From positions 186,001 through 250,000 of the forward strand of contig CADEFU010000004.1 in assembly GCA_902826695.1 (NCBI GenBank): a stretch of 64,000 nucleotides of DNA. Reading direction: 5' to 3'. The notes beneath the pieces are model-generated. The model made no database searches. It was given only the letters and a program-made list of their open reading frames with translations, and was not told the DNA's origin. Made by a program: the position numbers and the translations under genes. Below are positions 12,636 through 20,579 of this stretch, piece after piece (the stretch's first letter is position 1; each line of letters begins with the position of its first letter). Origin of the DNA: an uncultured Alphaproteobacteria bacterium. GTDB taxonomy: Bacteria > Pseudomonadota > Alphaproteobacteria > Micropepsales > Micropepsaceae.

Positions 12636-13565
12636 ATGCCTCTCGTTGTCCGCCTGTTGCTCGTGTCTCTCGTGATTGCCGCGGCAGCCTGCGAAAGCAA
12701 ACCGCCGCAAACCGCAACCGCCGTCACGCCAGGCACACCGACAAGCTCTCCGCCATCAGTCTCGCCCGATGCGCCTGCTGCCAAACAGTTCGCCGCTGCC
12801 AGCTCTGCGTCTATCGGGACCCCGAAGGTCTTCGGCTCCTACACACGCGGCTGCGTTGCCGGCGCCATCCAACTTCCGCTCGATGGAGCACATTGGCAGG
12901 TCGCCAATCCTGCCCGCAACCGCGCGTGGGGCCACCCGGGCCTGATCGCGGTCGTGCAGAGCATCGCCACCAAAGTGGCCCAAGACGGACACAACGGCAT
13001 TATCATCGGCGACCTCGCGCAGCCCCGTGGCGGCCCGATGCCCACAGGCCACGCCTCGCACCAAGTCGGCCTCGACGCCGACATCTGGCTCCACACCATG
13101 CCCGCCGGCAAGCACACGACGCGCGAGCTCGACGCCTACAACGCACCACCGCTCGTCGATTTTGCAACGCTGCGCGTCACCAGCGGCTTTGGCGACGCAC
13201 AGTATTCGATGCTGAAACACGCCGCACAGTCGCCGGGCGTCGAGCGCATCTTCATCTCCCCACCGATTAAACGCGCGATGTGCGAACGCACCACCAGCGG
13301 CGATCGCTCGTGGCTCCGCAAAATACGCCCATGGACCGGCCACGCCGCCCACATGCACGTCCGCCTCGCGTGCCCAGCCGACAGCGAGGACTGCAAGGCG
13401 CAGGACGAGCCGCCGGAAGGCGATGGCTGCGGCGCCGAACTGCAATCGTGGTTCGACGATCGGTCTTGGATGAAGCCGAAGCCGGGCACCTACGTGCCCA
13501 GCGTGCCGATGACACTCCGGGCGCTCCCTGCCGCCTGCATGAGCGTCCTCACCGACCGCGGTTAG
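12636..13565 (+). CDS. mepA: Penicillin-insensitive murein endopeptidase, predicted lipoprotein
   Basis: A zinc LAS-type peptidase that cuts D-Ala-meso-DAP crosslinks in peptidoglycan. The zinc ligands are visible in ASHQVGLDADIWL (His and Asp) and GHAAHMHVRLACP (His). The 309-residue length is close to E. coli MepA (274) plus an N-terminal insert. The first residues (VVRLLLVSLVIAAAAC) end in a lipobox with Cys19, so unlike classical soluble periplasmic MepA it may be lipid-anchored, with a Pro/Ser/Thr-rich linker to residue 55. It is divergent from secG and ends 13 bases before the convergent actP. Confidence 0.9.
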   Translation: MPLVVRLLLVSLVIAAAACESKPPQTATAVTPGTPTSSPPSVSPDAPAAKQFAAASSASIGTPKVFGSYTRGCVAGAIQLPLDGAHWQVANPARNRAWGHPGLIAVVQSIATKVAQDGHNGIIIGDLAQPRGGPMPTGHASHQVGLDADIWLHTMPAGKHTTRELDAYNAPPLVDFATLRVTSGFGDAQYSMLKHAAQSPGVERIFISPPIKRAMCERTTSGDRSWLRKIRPWTGHAAHMHVRLACPADSEDCKAQDEPPEGDGCGAELQSWFDDRSWMKPKPGTYVPSVPMTLRALPAACMSVLTDRG

Positions 13566-13578
13566 GGCACCGCCAGCT

Positions 13579-15126
13579 TTACTCCACGCCCATGATCATC
13601 CGGCGCTCCTTGGCGTCGTAAGCGGCGCGCGCCGAATCCTCAGGCGCCAGAAGCGAAACCAGAATACCAACCGCGAACCCCAGCGGGATGGTCACGATCG
13701 CCGGATTCTTAAGCGGAAAGATCGCGCTCTCCCCGCCCATCAGATCGATCATGATCGTGGGCGAGACCGCAATCAGCGCCAAGCTGGCCAGCGTCCCCGT
13801 CACGATCGATGCGACGGCGCCGCCCGTCGTAAAGCCGCGCCAAAAAATTGAAAGTACGAGCGCCGGAAAGTTTCCTGAGGCGGCAACCGCAAACGCAAGC
13901 CCCACCATGAACGCCACGTTCTGACCTTTGAATACAATGCCAAGCAGTATCGCGACGATGCCTAGAACGACGGTCGCGCCACGGGCGACCATCAGTTGCT
14001 CATCGCGCGGCGCATCACCCTTGCGATAAACCGACACCCAAAGATCATGACTGAGCGCGGCCGCACCGGAAAGCGTCAGCCCCGCGACCACGGCAAGGAT
14101 CGTCGCAAACGCCACCGCCGCGATGAAGCCCAGAAGTCCCGTGCCACCCAGCACCTCCGCAATCAACGGCGCTGCCATGTTGCCGCCCTTGTCGACCGCC
14201 AAGATCGCCTCGCGCCCGACCAGCACCATGGCGCCGAAGCCCAAGATGAATGTCATCAGATAGAACACACCGATGAGGCCGGTCGCCCAAAACACGGACT
14301 GCCGCGCGGCCTTCGCATCAGGCACGGTGTAGAAACGCATGAGGATGTGCGGCAGCCCTGCCGTTCCAAACATCAGGGCGAGACCAAGCGAGATCGCGTC
14401 CCACGGATTGGCGACTTGCTTGCCCGGCGCCAGCACCTCCTCGCCGTACATCTCCGCAGCCTTCGAAAACAGCAGCGACGGATCGAAAGAAAACTGTGCG
14501 AGCGTCAGCACGCAGAGCAACGCCGCCCCGCCAAGCAACAAGACCGCCTTCACGATCTGCACCCACGTCGTGGCGATCATGCCCCCGAACAGCACATAGG
14601 CGAGCATCACCACCCCAACGGAAACGACCGCCACCTCGTAGGAGACGCCGAACATCAACTTGATGAGATTGCCCGCCCCCACCATCTGCGCGATGAGGTA
14701 GAACGCAACAACGGCCAACGTGCCGATCGCCGCCGCAATGCGCACCGGCGTCTGTTTCAACCGGAAACTCACGACATCGGCGAAGGTGTACTTGCCCAAG
14801 TTGCGCAAAGGCTCGGCGATCAAGAACAGCACAACCGGCCAGCCCACGAGCCAACCCGTTGAGTAGATCAAGCCGTCGAACCCCGACAGCGAAACCAGCC
14901 CCGCGATCCCCAAAAAGCTCGCCGCACTCATATAATCTCCGGCGAGCGCAAACCCGTTTTGCCGGCCGCTGATTGATCGGCCGGCCGCGAAGTACTCCTC
15001 CGTGGTCTTCGTCTTCCGCGCCGCCCAATAGGTAATGCCAAGCGTCGCCGCGATGAACGCGAGGAAGAACAGAATGGCCGTCGTGTTCGGCTCGCCAAGG
15101 CTCGTCGCGGGTATCGTCTCGTTCAT
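13579..15126 (-). CDS. actP: Cation/acetate symporter ActP (SSS family)
   Basis: A 515-residue sodium:solute symporter likely importing acetate or another short monocarboxylate. It has about 13 hydrophobic helices and the family sequence TTEEYFAAGRSISGRQNGFA followed by LAGDYMSAASFLGIAGLVSL, a signature of ActP-type carriers. Its ATG overlaps the stop of the DUF485 gene (ATGA), the usual yjcH-actP arrangement. No acs gene is in view, so the acetate assignment rests on family resemblance and the DUF485 partner. Confidence 0.92.
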   Translation of the reverse strand: MNETIPATSLGEPNTTAILFFLAFIAATLGITYWAARKTKTTEEYFAAGRSISGRQNGFALAGDYMSAASFLGIAGLVSLSGFDGLIYSTGWLVGWPVVLFLIAEPLRNLGKYTFADVVSFRLKQTPVRIAAAIGTLAVVAFYLIAQMVGAGNLIKLMFGVSYEVAVVSVGVVMLAYVLFGGMIATTWVQIVKAVLLLGGAALLCVLTLAQFSFDPSLLFSKAAEMYGEEVLAPGKQVANPWDAISLGLALMFGTAGLPHILMRFYTVPDAKAARQSVFWATGLIGVFYLMTFILGFGAMVLVGREAILAVDKGGNMAAPLIAEVLGGTGLLGFIAAVAFATILAVVAGLTLSGAAALSHDLWVSVYRKGDAPRDEQLMVARGATVVLGIVAILLGIVFKGQNVAFMVGLAFAVAASGNFPALVLSIFWRGFTTGGAVASIVTGTLASLALIAVSPTIMIDLMGGESAIFPLKNPAIVTIPLGFAVGILVSLLAPEDSARAAYDAKERRMIMGVE

Positions 15127-15398
15127 CCGCGAGCCTTCTCGTTAATAGACTTAAGGCTCGAATCGAAGTGTCGGTTCGCCCACGCGACATAGACCCAAGT
15201 CGTGATCCAAGCCCCCACGATCACCACTGCGCCCGCAAGAATACCCACGCTCACGCCGGGAATGATCTGCACCGCAATCGCTTCCTTCGCGAACGCAACA
15301 GCAAGGATGAAACCGAAATAGAGCACGAATACAACGGCTGAAAGACCGATCGCGACCCGCCACCGTGCGTGTGCCAAGGCGCGGATATCGTCGCTCAT
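15123..15398 (-). CDS. DUF485 membrane protein, partner of ActP
   Basis: A 91-residue protein with two membrane helices at about 18-38 (IGLSAVVFVLYFGFILAVAF) and 50-75 (ISVGILAG-type helix ending TTWVYVAWANRHFDSSL). The sequence matches the YjcH/DUF485 family, which almost always precedes actP. The start at 15398 was chosen over longer readings because those extend into composition typical of antisense kdgK. The four-base overlap with actP indicates coupling. The role is thought to be assisting the symporter. Confidence 0.9.
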   Translation of the reverse strand: MSDDIRALAHARWRVAIGLSAVVFVLYFGFILAVAFAKEAIAVQIIPGVSVGILAGAVVIVGAWITTWVYVAWANRHFDSSLKSINEKARG

Positions 15399-15521
15399 TC
15401 GTAACCCTCCAGCCGCTTCGAACTCAGGCACATTGTCGTAGTATCTCGCGTTAGACAACCGTATCGCCGAACGCGCGTGGCCCATGCTAACCATTGAATG
15501 CACACCAACGGGAGATAGCGG

Positions 15522-16517
15522 GTGACCAAACGCATCGTTTGCTTCGGCGAGATACTGCTTCGCCTCGCCCCGCCTGGCCGCGAACTCCTGTTGCAGTCGG
15601 CGGACCTGCGCGCGACCTTTGCCGGCGCCGAAGCCAACGTCGCCGTCGCCCTCGCCGCCTTCGGTCACGACGCCCAGATACTTACGGTCGTGCCCGACAA
15701 CCCGCTCGGCCAAGCCGCCGTTGCCGAACTGCGCCGACATGGCGTCAACACACGCGCGATCAAAACCGGTCAAGGCCGCCTCGGCTTATTTTTCTATACC
15801 CCGGGCGCTGTTAGACGCCCGTCGGAGGTCCTCTACGACCGCACCGGTTCCGCCTTCGCAGGCAGCCCCGAACTCTGCGCAACGCCGGCAGCACTCGACG
15901 GCGCCGCGTGGTTCCACGTATCGGGTGTCACGCCCGCGCTCAACCGCAACTGCGCCAACGCCGCCATAGCGATGGCGCGTGCTGCACGCGAGCGCGGCAT
16001 CGGCGTCTCATTCGACGGCAACTACCGTTCGAAGCTGTGGGAGCCATGGCGCACGGAAGCCCCGGCAATCCTACGCCAGCTGTTTGAAACAGCCGACATC
16101 ATCTTCGGCGACGAGCGCGACATTGCCTTGGTGCTTGGCAAATCGTTCGATAGCATCGACACAGCCGCACCCGCGGCCTTCGCCGCGTTTGCGAACCTGA
16201 AGCGCATCGCCTACACCACCCGCGCCCAACACGCGGTAGAGCACATGAACTACGGCGCTCAACTGCGCACACGTAGCGCCGTTCACACGGTCGCGCCGGT
16301 CGAGCTTTCCGGCATCGTCGATCGCGTCGGAACCGGCGACGCATTCGCCGCCGGTGTCATTCACGGCCTGCTCACCAACATGGCGGACGAAGAAGCGTTG
16401 AAGTTCGGGCATGCCGCCGCGTGCCTGAAGCATTCGATCCTCGGCGACTACTTCCCGCTTGGCGCCGATGCCGTGCACGCAGCGATGAGCACGGCATCGC
16501 TCGATGTGAAGCGCTAG
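15522..16517 (+). CDS. kdgK: PfkB-family sugar kinase, probably 2-keto-3-deoxygluconate kinase
   Basis: A ribokinase-fold enzyme of 331 residues that starts at GTG 15522, seven bases after GGGAG. It has the PfkB N-terminal glycine pattern (FAGAEANVAVALAAFGHDA), the mid-domain VSFDGNYRSKLW of the KDG kinase subgroup (usually DPNxRxKLW), and the catalytic signature GIVDRVGTGDAFAAGVIHG with the base Asp. The expected reaction is ATP-dependent phosphorylation of 2-keto-3-deoxygluconate to feed the Entner-Doudoroff aldolase. No other sugar-acid genes lie nearby, so a different ketose substrate is possible. Its stop overlaps the DUF3297 stop by four bases (CTAG). Confidence 0.82.
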   Translation: MTKRIVCFGEILLRLAPPGRELLLQSADLRATFAGAEANVAVALAAFGHDAQILTVVPDNPLGQAAVAELRRHGVNTRAIKTGQGRLGLFFYTPGAVRRPSEVLYDRTGSAFAGSPELCATPAALDGAAWFHVSGVTPALNRNCANAAIAMARAARERGIGVSFDGNYRSKLWEPWRTEAPAILRQLFETADIIFGDERDIALVLGKSFDSIDTAAPAAFAAFANLKRIAYTTRAQHAVEHMNYGAQLRTRSAVHTVAPVELSGIVDRVGTGDAFAAGVIHGLLTNMADEEALKFGHAAACLKHSILGDYFPLGADAVHAAMSTASLDVKR

Positions 16518-16762
16518 CTTGGCTCCGGCTCCTTGAAGTAGGGCACGACCACGCCCTTGAGCTTGATCGTCATGGGATTGCCCTTGCGGTCGCGCGCATT
16601 GCCTGCGGCAAGGCGAACCCAGCCTTCGCTGACGCAATACTCTTCGACGTTGGTCTTCTCCGTGCCGTTGAACTTGATGCCCACACCACGCGCGAGAAGC
16701 TCCTCGTTGTAGTACGGACTGCCTGGCGTGGCAGAAAGCCGGTCGGGCGGTGTGTCGGTCAT
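16514..16762 (-). CDS. DUF3297 family protein
   Basis: An 82-residue soluble protein. The start at 16762 follows AAGG by nine bases and gives the family N-terminus MTDTPPDRLSATPGSPYYNE. Further conserved parts are GVGIKFNGTEKTNVEEYCVS and GWVRLAAGNARDRKGNPM. No function is known for the family, which is widespread in proteobacteria as a small cytosolic protein. It sits between convergent kdgK and divergent hpnN, 112 bases from the hpnN start. Confidence 0.9.
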   Translation of the reverse strand: MTDTPPDRLSATPGSPYYNEELLARGVGIKFNGTEKTNVEEYCVSEGWVRLAAGNARDRKGNPMTIKLKGVVVPYFKEPEPS

Positions 16763-16874
16763 GGCAGTCATCCTTAACGTTTCCCGCTCTATAGCCGCAC
16801 CGGCGTTGACTTTGAAGCACCCCCTCGGGCGTACTGACCACAGGGGACTCAAAATCAGGGGCGCACCAAGGCCG

Positions 16875-19460
16875 ATGCTGGCATCCATGCTCGCCATGTG
16901 CGCACGCGCCTGCGTCCGTTTGGCACCGCTCGTCGCACTGGCGGCGGTCGCAGCCGCGGCATTCAGCCTCTACTTCGCCGCCACCCACTTCGCCATCAAC
17001 ACCGACACGACCAAGCTGGTGTCGCCCGAAGTCCCCTGGCGCAAGCAGGAAGCCGCATTCAAAGAGATCTTTCCGCAGCCCGCGAACATGATCCTGATCG
17101 TGATCGACGGCACCACGCCCGAGCGCGCGCAGCAGGCGGCAAAGTCGCTGACCGCGGAACTTGAGAAACATCCCAACCTCATCCACGCTCTAAGGCAGCC
17201 CGGCGGCGGCCCGTTCTTTGAGCGTAACGGTCTGCTCTATCTGCCGCTCGAACAGACGCAATCGGCGACCGAACAAATCATCGCCGCTCAGCCGTTCTTA
17301 GGTGCCCTCGCCGCCGACCCCAGCCTGCGCGGCGTGATGGACTCGCTCTCGACGGCTCTGTTGGGCGTCGAACGCGGCGCGATCACGCTCGACCGGCTTG
17401 AGCGCCCAATCGGCGAGTTCGATTCCGCACTGAAGACATACTTCGACGCCAAATCCGCGCATCTCTCCTGGCGCAAGATGATGATGGAGGGCGAGCCTGA
17501 TCTACGCGAAACCCGCCGCGTCATCGAAGCACTGGTCGCGCTCAACTTCGGGACACTCAAACCCGGCGCGAAACCGACAGCGCTGATCCGCGAAACCGCA
17601 CGTACGTTGGGCCTCACGCCGGAAAACGGTATCACGCTGCGCCTGACGGGCCCTGTGCCCATCTTCGACGAAGAATTCGCGACCTTGACCGAGAACGCGG
17701 TCTTGATCGCTAGCGCCACGGTCGGGGTGATCGTCCTGATGCTCTGGTTCGCACTGCACTCGCTGCGTCTGATCGTCTGTGTCCTCGCCACCATCTTGAC
17801 CGGCCTCATCATTACCACCGCTCTTGGCCTCCACCTGGTCGGTGCATTCAACATCATGTCGGTCGCCTTCGTCGCTCTCTTCGTGGGCCTGGGCGTCGAC
17901 TTTGGCATCCAGTTCGGCGTCCGCTACCGCGCCGAGCGTCACGACCGAGGCGACCTCGCCACGGCCATTGTCGAAGCCGCCCGCGCCATCGGCCCTTCGC
18001 TGACCTTGGCAGCGCTCGCAGTTGCCGCCGGCTTCTTCGGCTTCCTGCCGACGAGTTACCGGGGCGTCGCCGAACTCGGTCTCATCGCCGGCGCCGGCAT
18101 GCTGATCACCTACCTCTTGAGCCTGACGCTGCTCCCTGCGCTCATCAAACTGATAGCGCCCGCCGGGGAAGCAAAAGAAGCAGGCTTTGCCTCTCTAGGC
18201 TGGCTCGACCACGTTCTCCTGCGCGCGCCCGGCTTCTTCGCGCTGGTGGCCGTCGTTCTTGGTGCGGCCGCCGTCACCCTGCTGCCAAGTCTCGCCTTCG
18301 ACTTCAACCTCCTCAATTTGCGCTCGCGCAGCGCCGAATCGATCTCGACCCTGCTCGACCTCGCGCACGATCCGGACCGCTCACCCAACGCGATGGACGC
18401 CCTCGCCAACACCCGCGAAGACGCGGCAGCGTTGGCCGCGCGGCTCCGCCCGCTCGCGGACGTCGCCAAGGTCGTCACCATCGACGATCTGATCCCAAGG
18501 GACCAAGACGCCAAGCTCGCGCTCATTGCCGACGCCAATCTGCTGCTCGACCTCTCGCTCAATCCCGTCATCACCAAACCGGCGCCGACTGACGCTGAGA
18601 CAGTCTCAGCGATCGCTGCGACCATTGTCGCCTTGCGCAAAGCGGCAGAGACGGCACCCGACAAACCGAAAGCACGCGCCCTCTCGCTCGCCGCCTCCCT
18701 CGACCGCCTCGCCGCCGCCGATGAGGCCAAGCGCGCAGAGGTCGCAAAGATAATGACGGCAGGCCTCGACACGCTTCTGGGCAATGTCCGCAGCCTCCTT
18801 ACCGCCGAGCCCGTAACGCTCGAGACCCTGCCCAAAGACATCGCTCGCGACTTCATCGCGCCGTCGGGCCAAGTGCGCGTCCGCATCTATCCGAAGGGCG
18901 ACCCGACCGACAACGCCGTTCTCCAGCGCTTCGTCGCCGAAGTGAAGTCGGTCGCGCCGGAAGCAGTCGGCGTACCGCTGTCGCTCTCGGAGTCCGGCCG
19001 CACCATCACCGGTGCTTTCACAGATGCCGGAGTCTACTCGTTCCTCGTCATCGCACTGATCCTCGCCGCTGCACTGGGCAATGTCAGAGACGTCCTGCTC
19101 GCGCTTATCCCACTTGTCCTTGCCGGCGCCCTGACGCTGGCGACCTGCGTCGCCATCGGGATGAAACTGAACTACGCCAACATCATCGCCTTGCCGTTGT
19201 TGTTTGGGATCGGCGTTGCCTTCGACATCTACTTCGTTATGGCTTGGCGGGCCGGCAACCGCGAACTCCTGCGCTCGCCACTCACCAGGGCCGTGATGTT
19301 CAGCGCCGGCGCGACCGCCTCGGGCTTTGGCGCACTTTGGTTCTCGAGCCACCCCGGCACTTCCTCGATGGGCGCCCTTCTGATGATCTCGCTGCTCTGG
19401 ATCCTCGTCGTTGTGCTCTTCGTCCTGCCGCCACTCCTAAAACTCGCCGACAGGCGCTAG
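16875..19460 (+). CDS. hpnN: Hopanoid transporter HpnN (MMPL/RND family)
   Basis: An 861-residue RND/MMPL-type inner-membrane transporter. The N-terminal helix is at 14-35, and a periplasmic domain (INTDTTKLVSPEVPWRKQE) follows. Then come a membrane bundle around residues 270-430 with the sterol-sensing-type FVGLGVDFGIQFGVRYRAE, a second periplasmic domain, and a second bundle with PLLFGIGVAFDIYFVMAWR. In Rhodopseudomonas and Burkholderia HpnN moves hopanoids to the outer membrane. The start at 16875 follows AAGG. The gene meets hpnM tail-to-tail with a four-base overlap. No hopanoid cyclase or other hpn genes are in the window. Confidence 0.88.
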   Translation: MLASMLAMCARACVRLAPLVALAAVAAAAFSLYFAATHFAINTDTTKLVSPEVPWRKQEAAFKEIFPQPANMILIVIDGTTPERAQQAAKSLTAELEKHPNLIHALRQPGGGPFFERNGLLYLPLEQTQSATEQIIAAQPFLGALAADPSLRGVMDSLSTALLGVERGAITLDRLERPIGEFDSALKTYFDAKSAHLSWRKMMMEGEPDLRETRRVIEALVALNFGTLKPGAKPTALIRETARTLGLTPENGITLRLTGPVPIFDEEFATLTENAVLIASATVGVIVLMLWFALHSLRLIVCVLATILTGLIITTALGLHLVGAFNIMSVAFVALFVGLGVDFGIQFGVRYRAERHDRGDLATAIVEAARAIGPSLTLAALAVAAGFFGFLPTSYRGVAELGLIAGAGMLITYLLSLTLLPALIKLIAPAGEAKEAGFASLGWLDHVLLRAPGFFALVAVVLGAAAVTLLPSLAFDFNLLNLRSRSAESISTLLDLAHDPDRSPNAMDALANTREDAAALAARLRPLADVAKVVTIDDLIPRDQDAKLALIADANLLLDLSLNPVITKPAPTDAETVSAIAATIVALRKAAETAPDKPKARALSLAASLDRLAAADEAKRAEVAKIMTAGLDTLLGNVRSLLTAEPVTLETLPKDIARDFIAPSGQVRVRIYPKGDPTDNAVLQRFVAEVKSVAPEAVGVPLSLSESGRTITGAFTDAGVYSFLVIALILAAALGNVRDVLLALIPLVLAGALTLATCVAIGMKLNYANIIALPLLFGIGVAFDIYFVMAWRAGNRELLRSPLTRAVMFSAGATASGFGALWFSSHPGTSSMGALLMISLLWILVVVLFVLPPLLKLADRR

Positions 19461-20059
19461 TTGCCCTTCATCAGCTTGTCGCTGATCTCATCCAGCTTCT
19501 TGACCAACGCCGGCGCACCGCCGCTCGCCACGGTCGACGCGAAATCCGCCCGTCGCGTGGCAAGCTGGCTGACGAACTCGTAGATCACGTCGATGACGCG
19601 CCACGAGCCGCCGCTTTCCCGCATGCGATAGACGAGATTCACCGGCTTCTCGCCTACGGGGACAACTTGGGCCTTCACCAGCCGATCCGGCGCGCGGTTC
19701 TCGGCCGTCGGCTCAGTCACGAACTTCTGCCCCTTGAACGCATTGAAGTTACGCGCATAGCTCGCAATCGTCATACGCCGGAACGCGGCGATCAGCGATG
19801 CCTGTTCTTGGGCGCTCATCTTCGCCCATGGCGGGCCGACAGTGAACTTCGTCATGGTCGCCAGATCGAACAGCCCGTCGACGTCCGCTTCGAGCTTCTT
19901 GTATCGCCCCTCGACACCCAGCTTCGGTCCGTCTTTCATGGCCGCGAGCAGCGCGTCATGAAATTTGTCGATCCGCGCCACCGCCGGATCGGCATCGGCG
20001 ACCGCCACCGCGGACAGAAGAACGCTCACCAAAAGCGCAACAAACACTTTCACCGTCAT
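19457..20059 (-). CDS. hpnM: HpnM-type MlaC-family periplasmic protein
   Basis: A 200-residue exported protein with a signal peptide at 1-22 (VFVALLVSVLLSAVAVADA). The body belongs to the MlaC/Ttg2D (toluene tolerance) fold: GVEGRYKKLEADVDGLFDLA, TVGPPWAKMSAQEQASLIAAF, and VIDVIYEFVSQLATRRADFA with the family's closing Ser-Gln. MlaC carries lipids across the periplasm. The HpnM subgroup occurs with hopanoid genes, and pairing with hpnN supports that name. It is transcribed toward hpnN, not with it, and follows the 20100 gene by 40 bases. Confidence 0.82.
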   Translation of the reverse strand: MTVKVFVALLVSVLLSAVAVADADPAVARIDKFHDALLAAMKDGPKLGVEGRYKKLEADVDGLFDLATMTKFTVGPPWAKMSAQEQASLIAAFRRMTIASYARNFNAFKGQKFVTEPTAENRAPDRLVKAQVVPVGEKPVNLVYRMRESGGSWRVIDVIYEFVSQLATRRADFASTVASGGAPALVKKLDEISDKLMKGN

Positions 20060-20099
20060 TCTCGCTCACCTCTGCGGCATTCGCCGCAACACGGGCCCT

Positions 20100-20579
20100 T
20101 CAAGGATAAACCAGCTTCGCCTGCATCTTGCGGATGTTCGCGCCGTGAAAACGTCCGGTGGCGTTCACCGCAGTCATCATCTTCTTCGCGTCAAAATACG
20201 TCGTCCCCGCGTACACCGCCAAAAACCCGTACTTCTCGTCCACGCTCGTATAGGCGATGTTCTCCTCGATATCCTCACCGCAATAGAACCGCGTCGAGAA
20301 CACCTTATGCCGGGGAAAAAGCGCCTGCACCTTCAAGCGCTCCGCCTCCGTCACGCTGCAGCGCGCTACAGTTTTCAGAATAACCGCATAGAAGGGCTCA
20401 GACAGATACGCCGCCCGGGCAATTCCATCCGTCGGCTTCTCGAAGCAGAGTTCGTAGGGCTTTGCGGCGTCGCACACGGCAGCAGGATCCGGCCGCACAC
20501 GCCCGAGCGTATCGGCCGACGCAACGCCCGCCAACGCCAGAGCGACCGCCGCGCTCAACCTTATGGATACTCTAGTCAT
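20100..20579 (-). CDS. Secreted protein of unknown function
   Basis: A 159-residue exported protein I do not recognise. It has a signal peptide at 1-22 (LSAAVALALAGVASA) and four Cys residues in AAVCDAAKPYELCFEKP, VARCSVTEAER and FYCGEDIEENI, which could form two disulfides. The remainder is mixed alpha/beta without internal repeats. The ATG at 20579 lies eight bases inside the end of recQ, so it is probably translated from the recQ transcript. hpnM follows after 40 bases on the same strand. Confidence 0.7.
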   Translation of the reverse strand: MTRVSIRLSAAVALALAGVASADTLGRVRPDPAAVCDAAKPYELCFEKPTDGIARAAYLSEPFYAVILKTVARCSVTEAERLKVQALFPRHKVFSTRFYCGEDIEENIAYTSVDEKYGFLAVYAGTTYFDAKKMMTAVNATGRFHGANIRKMQAKLVYP

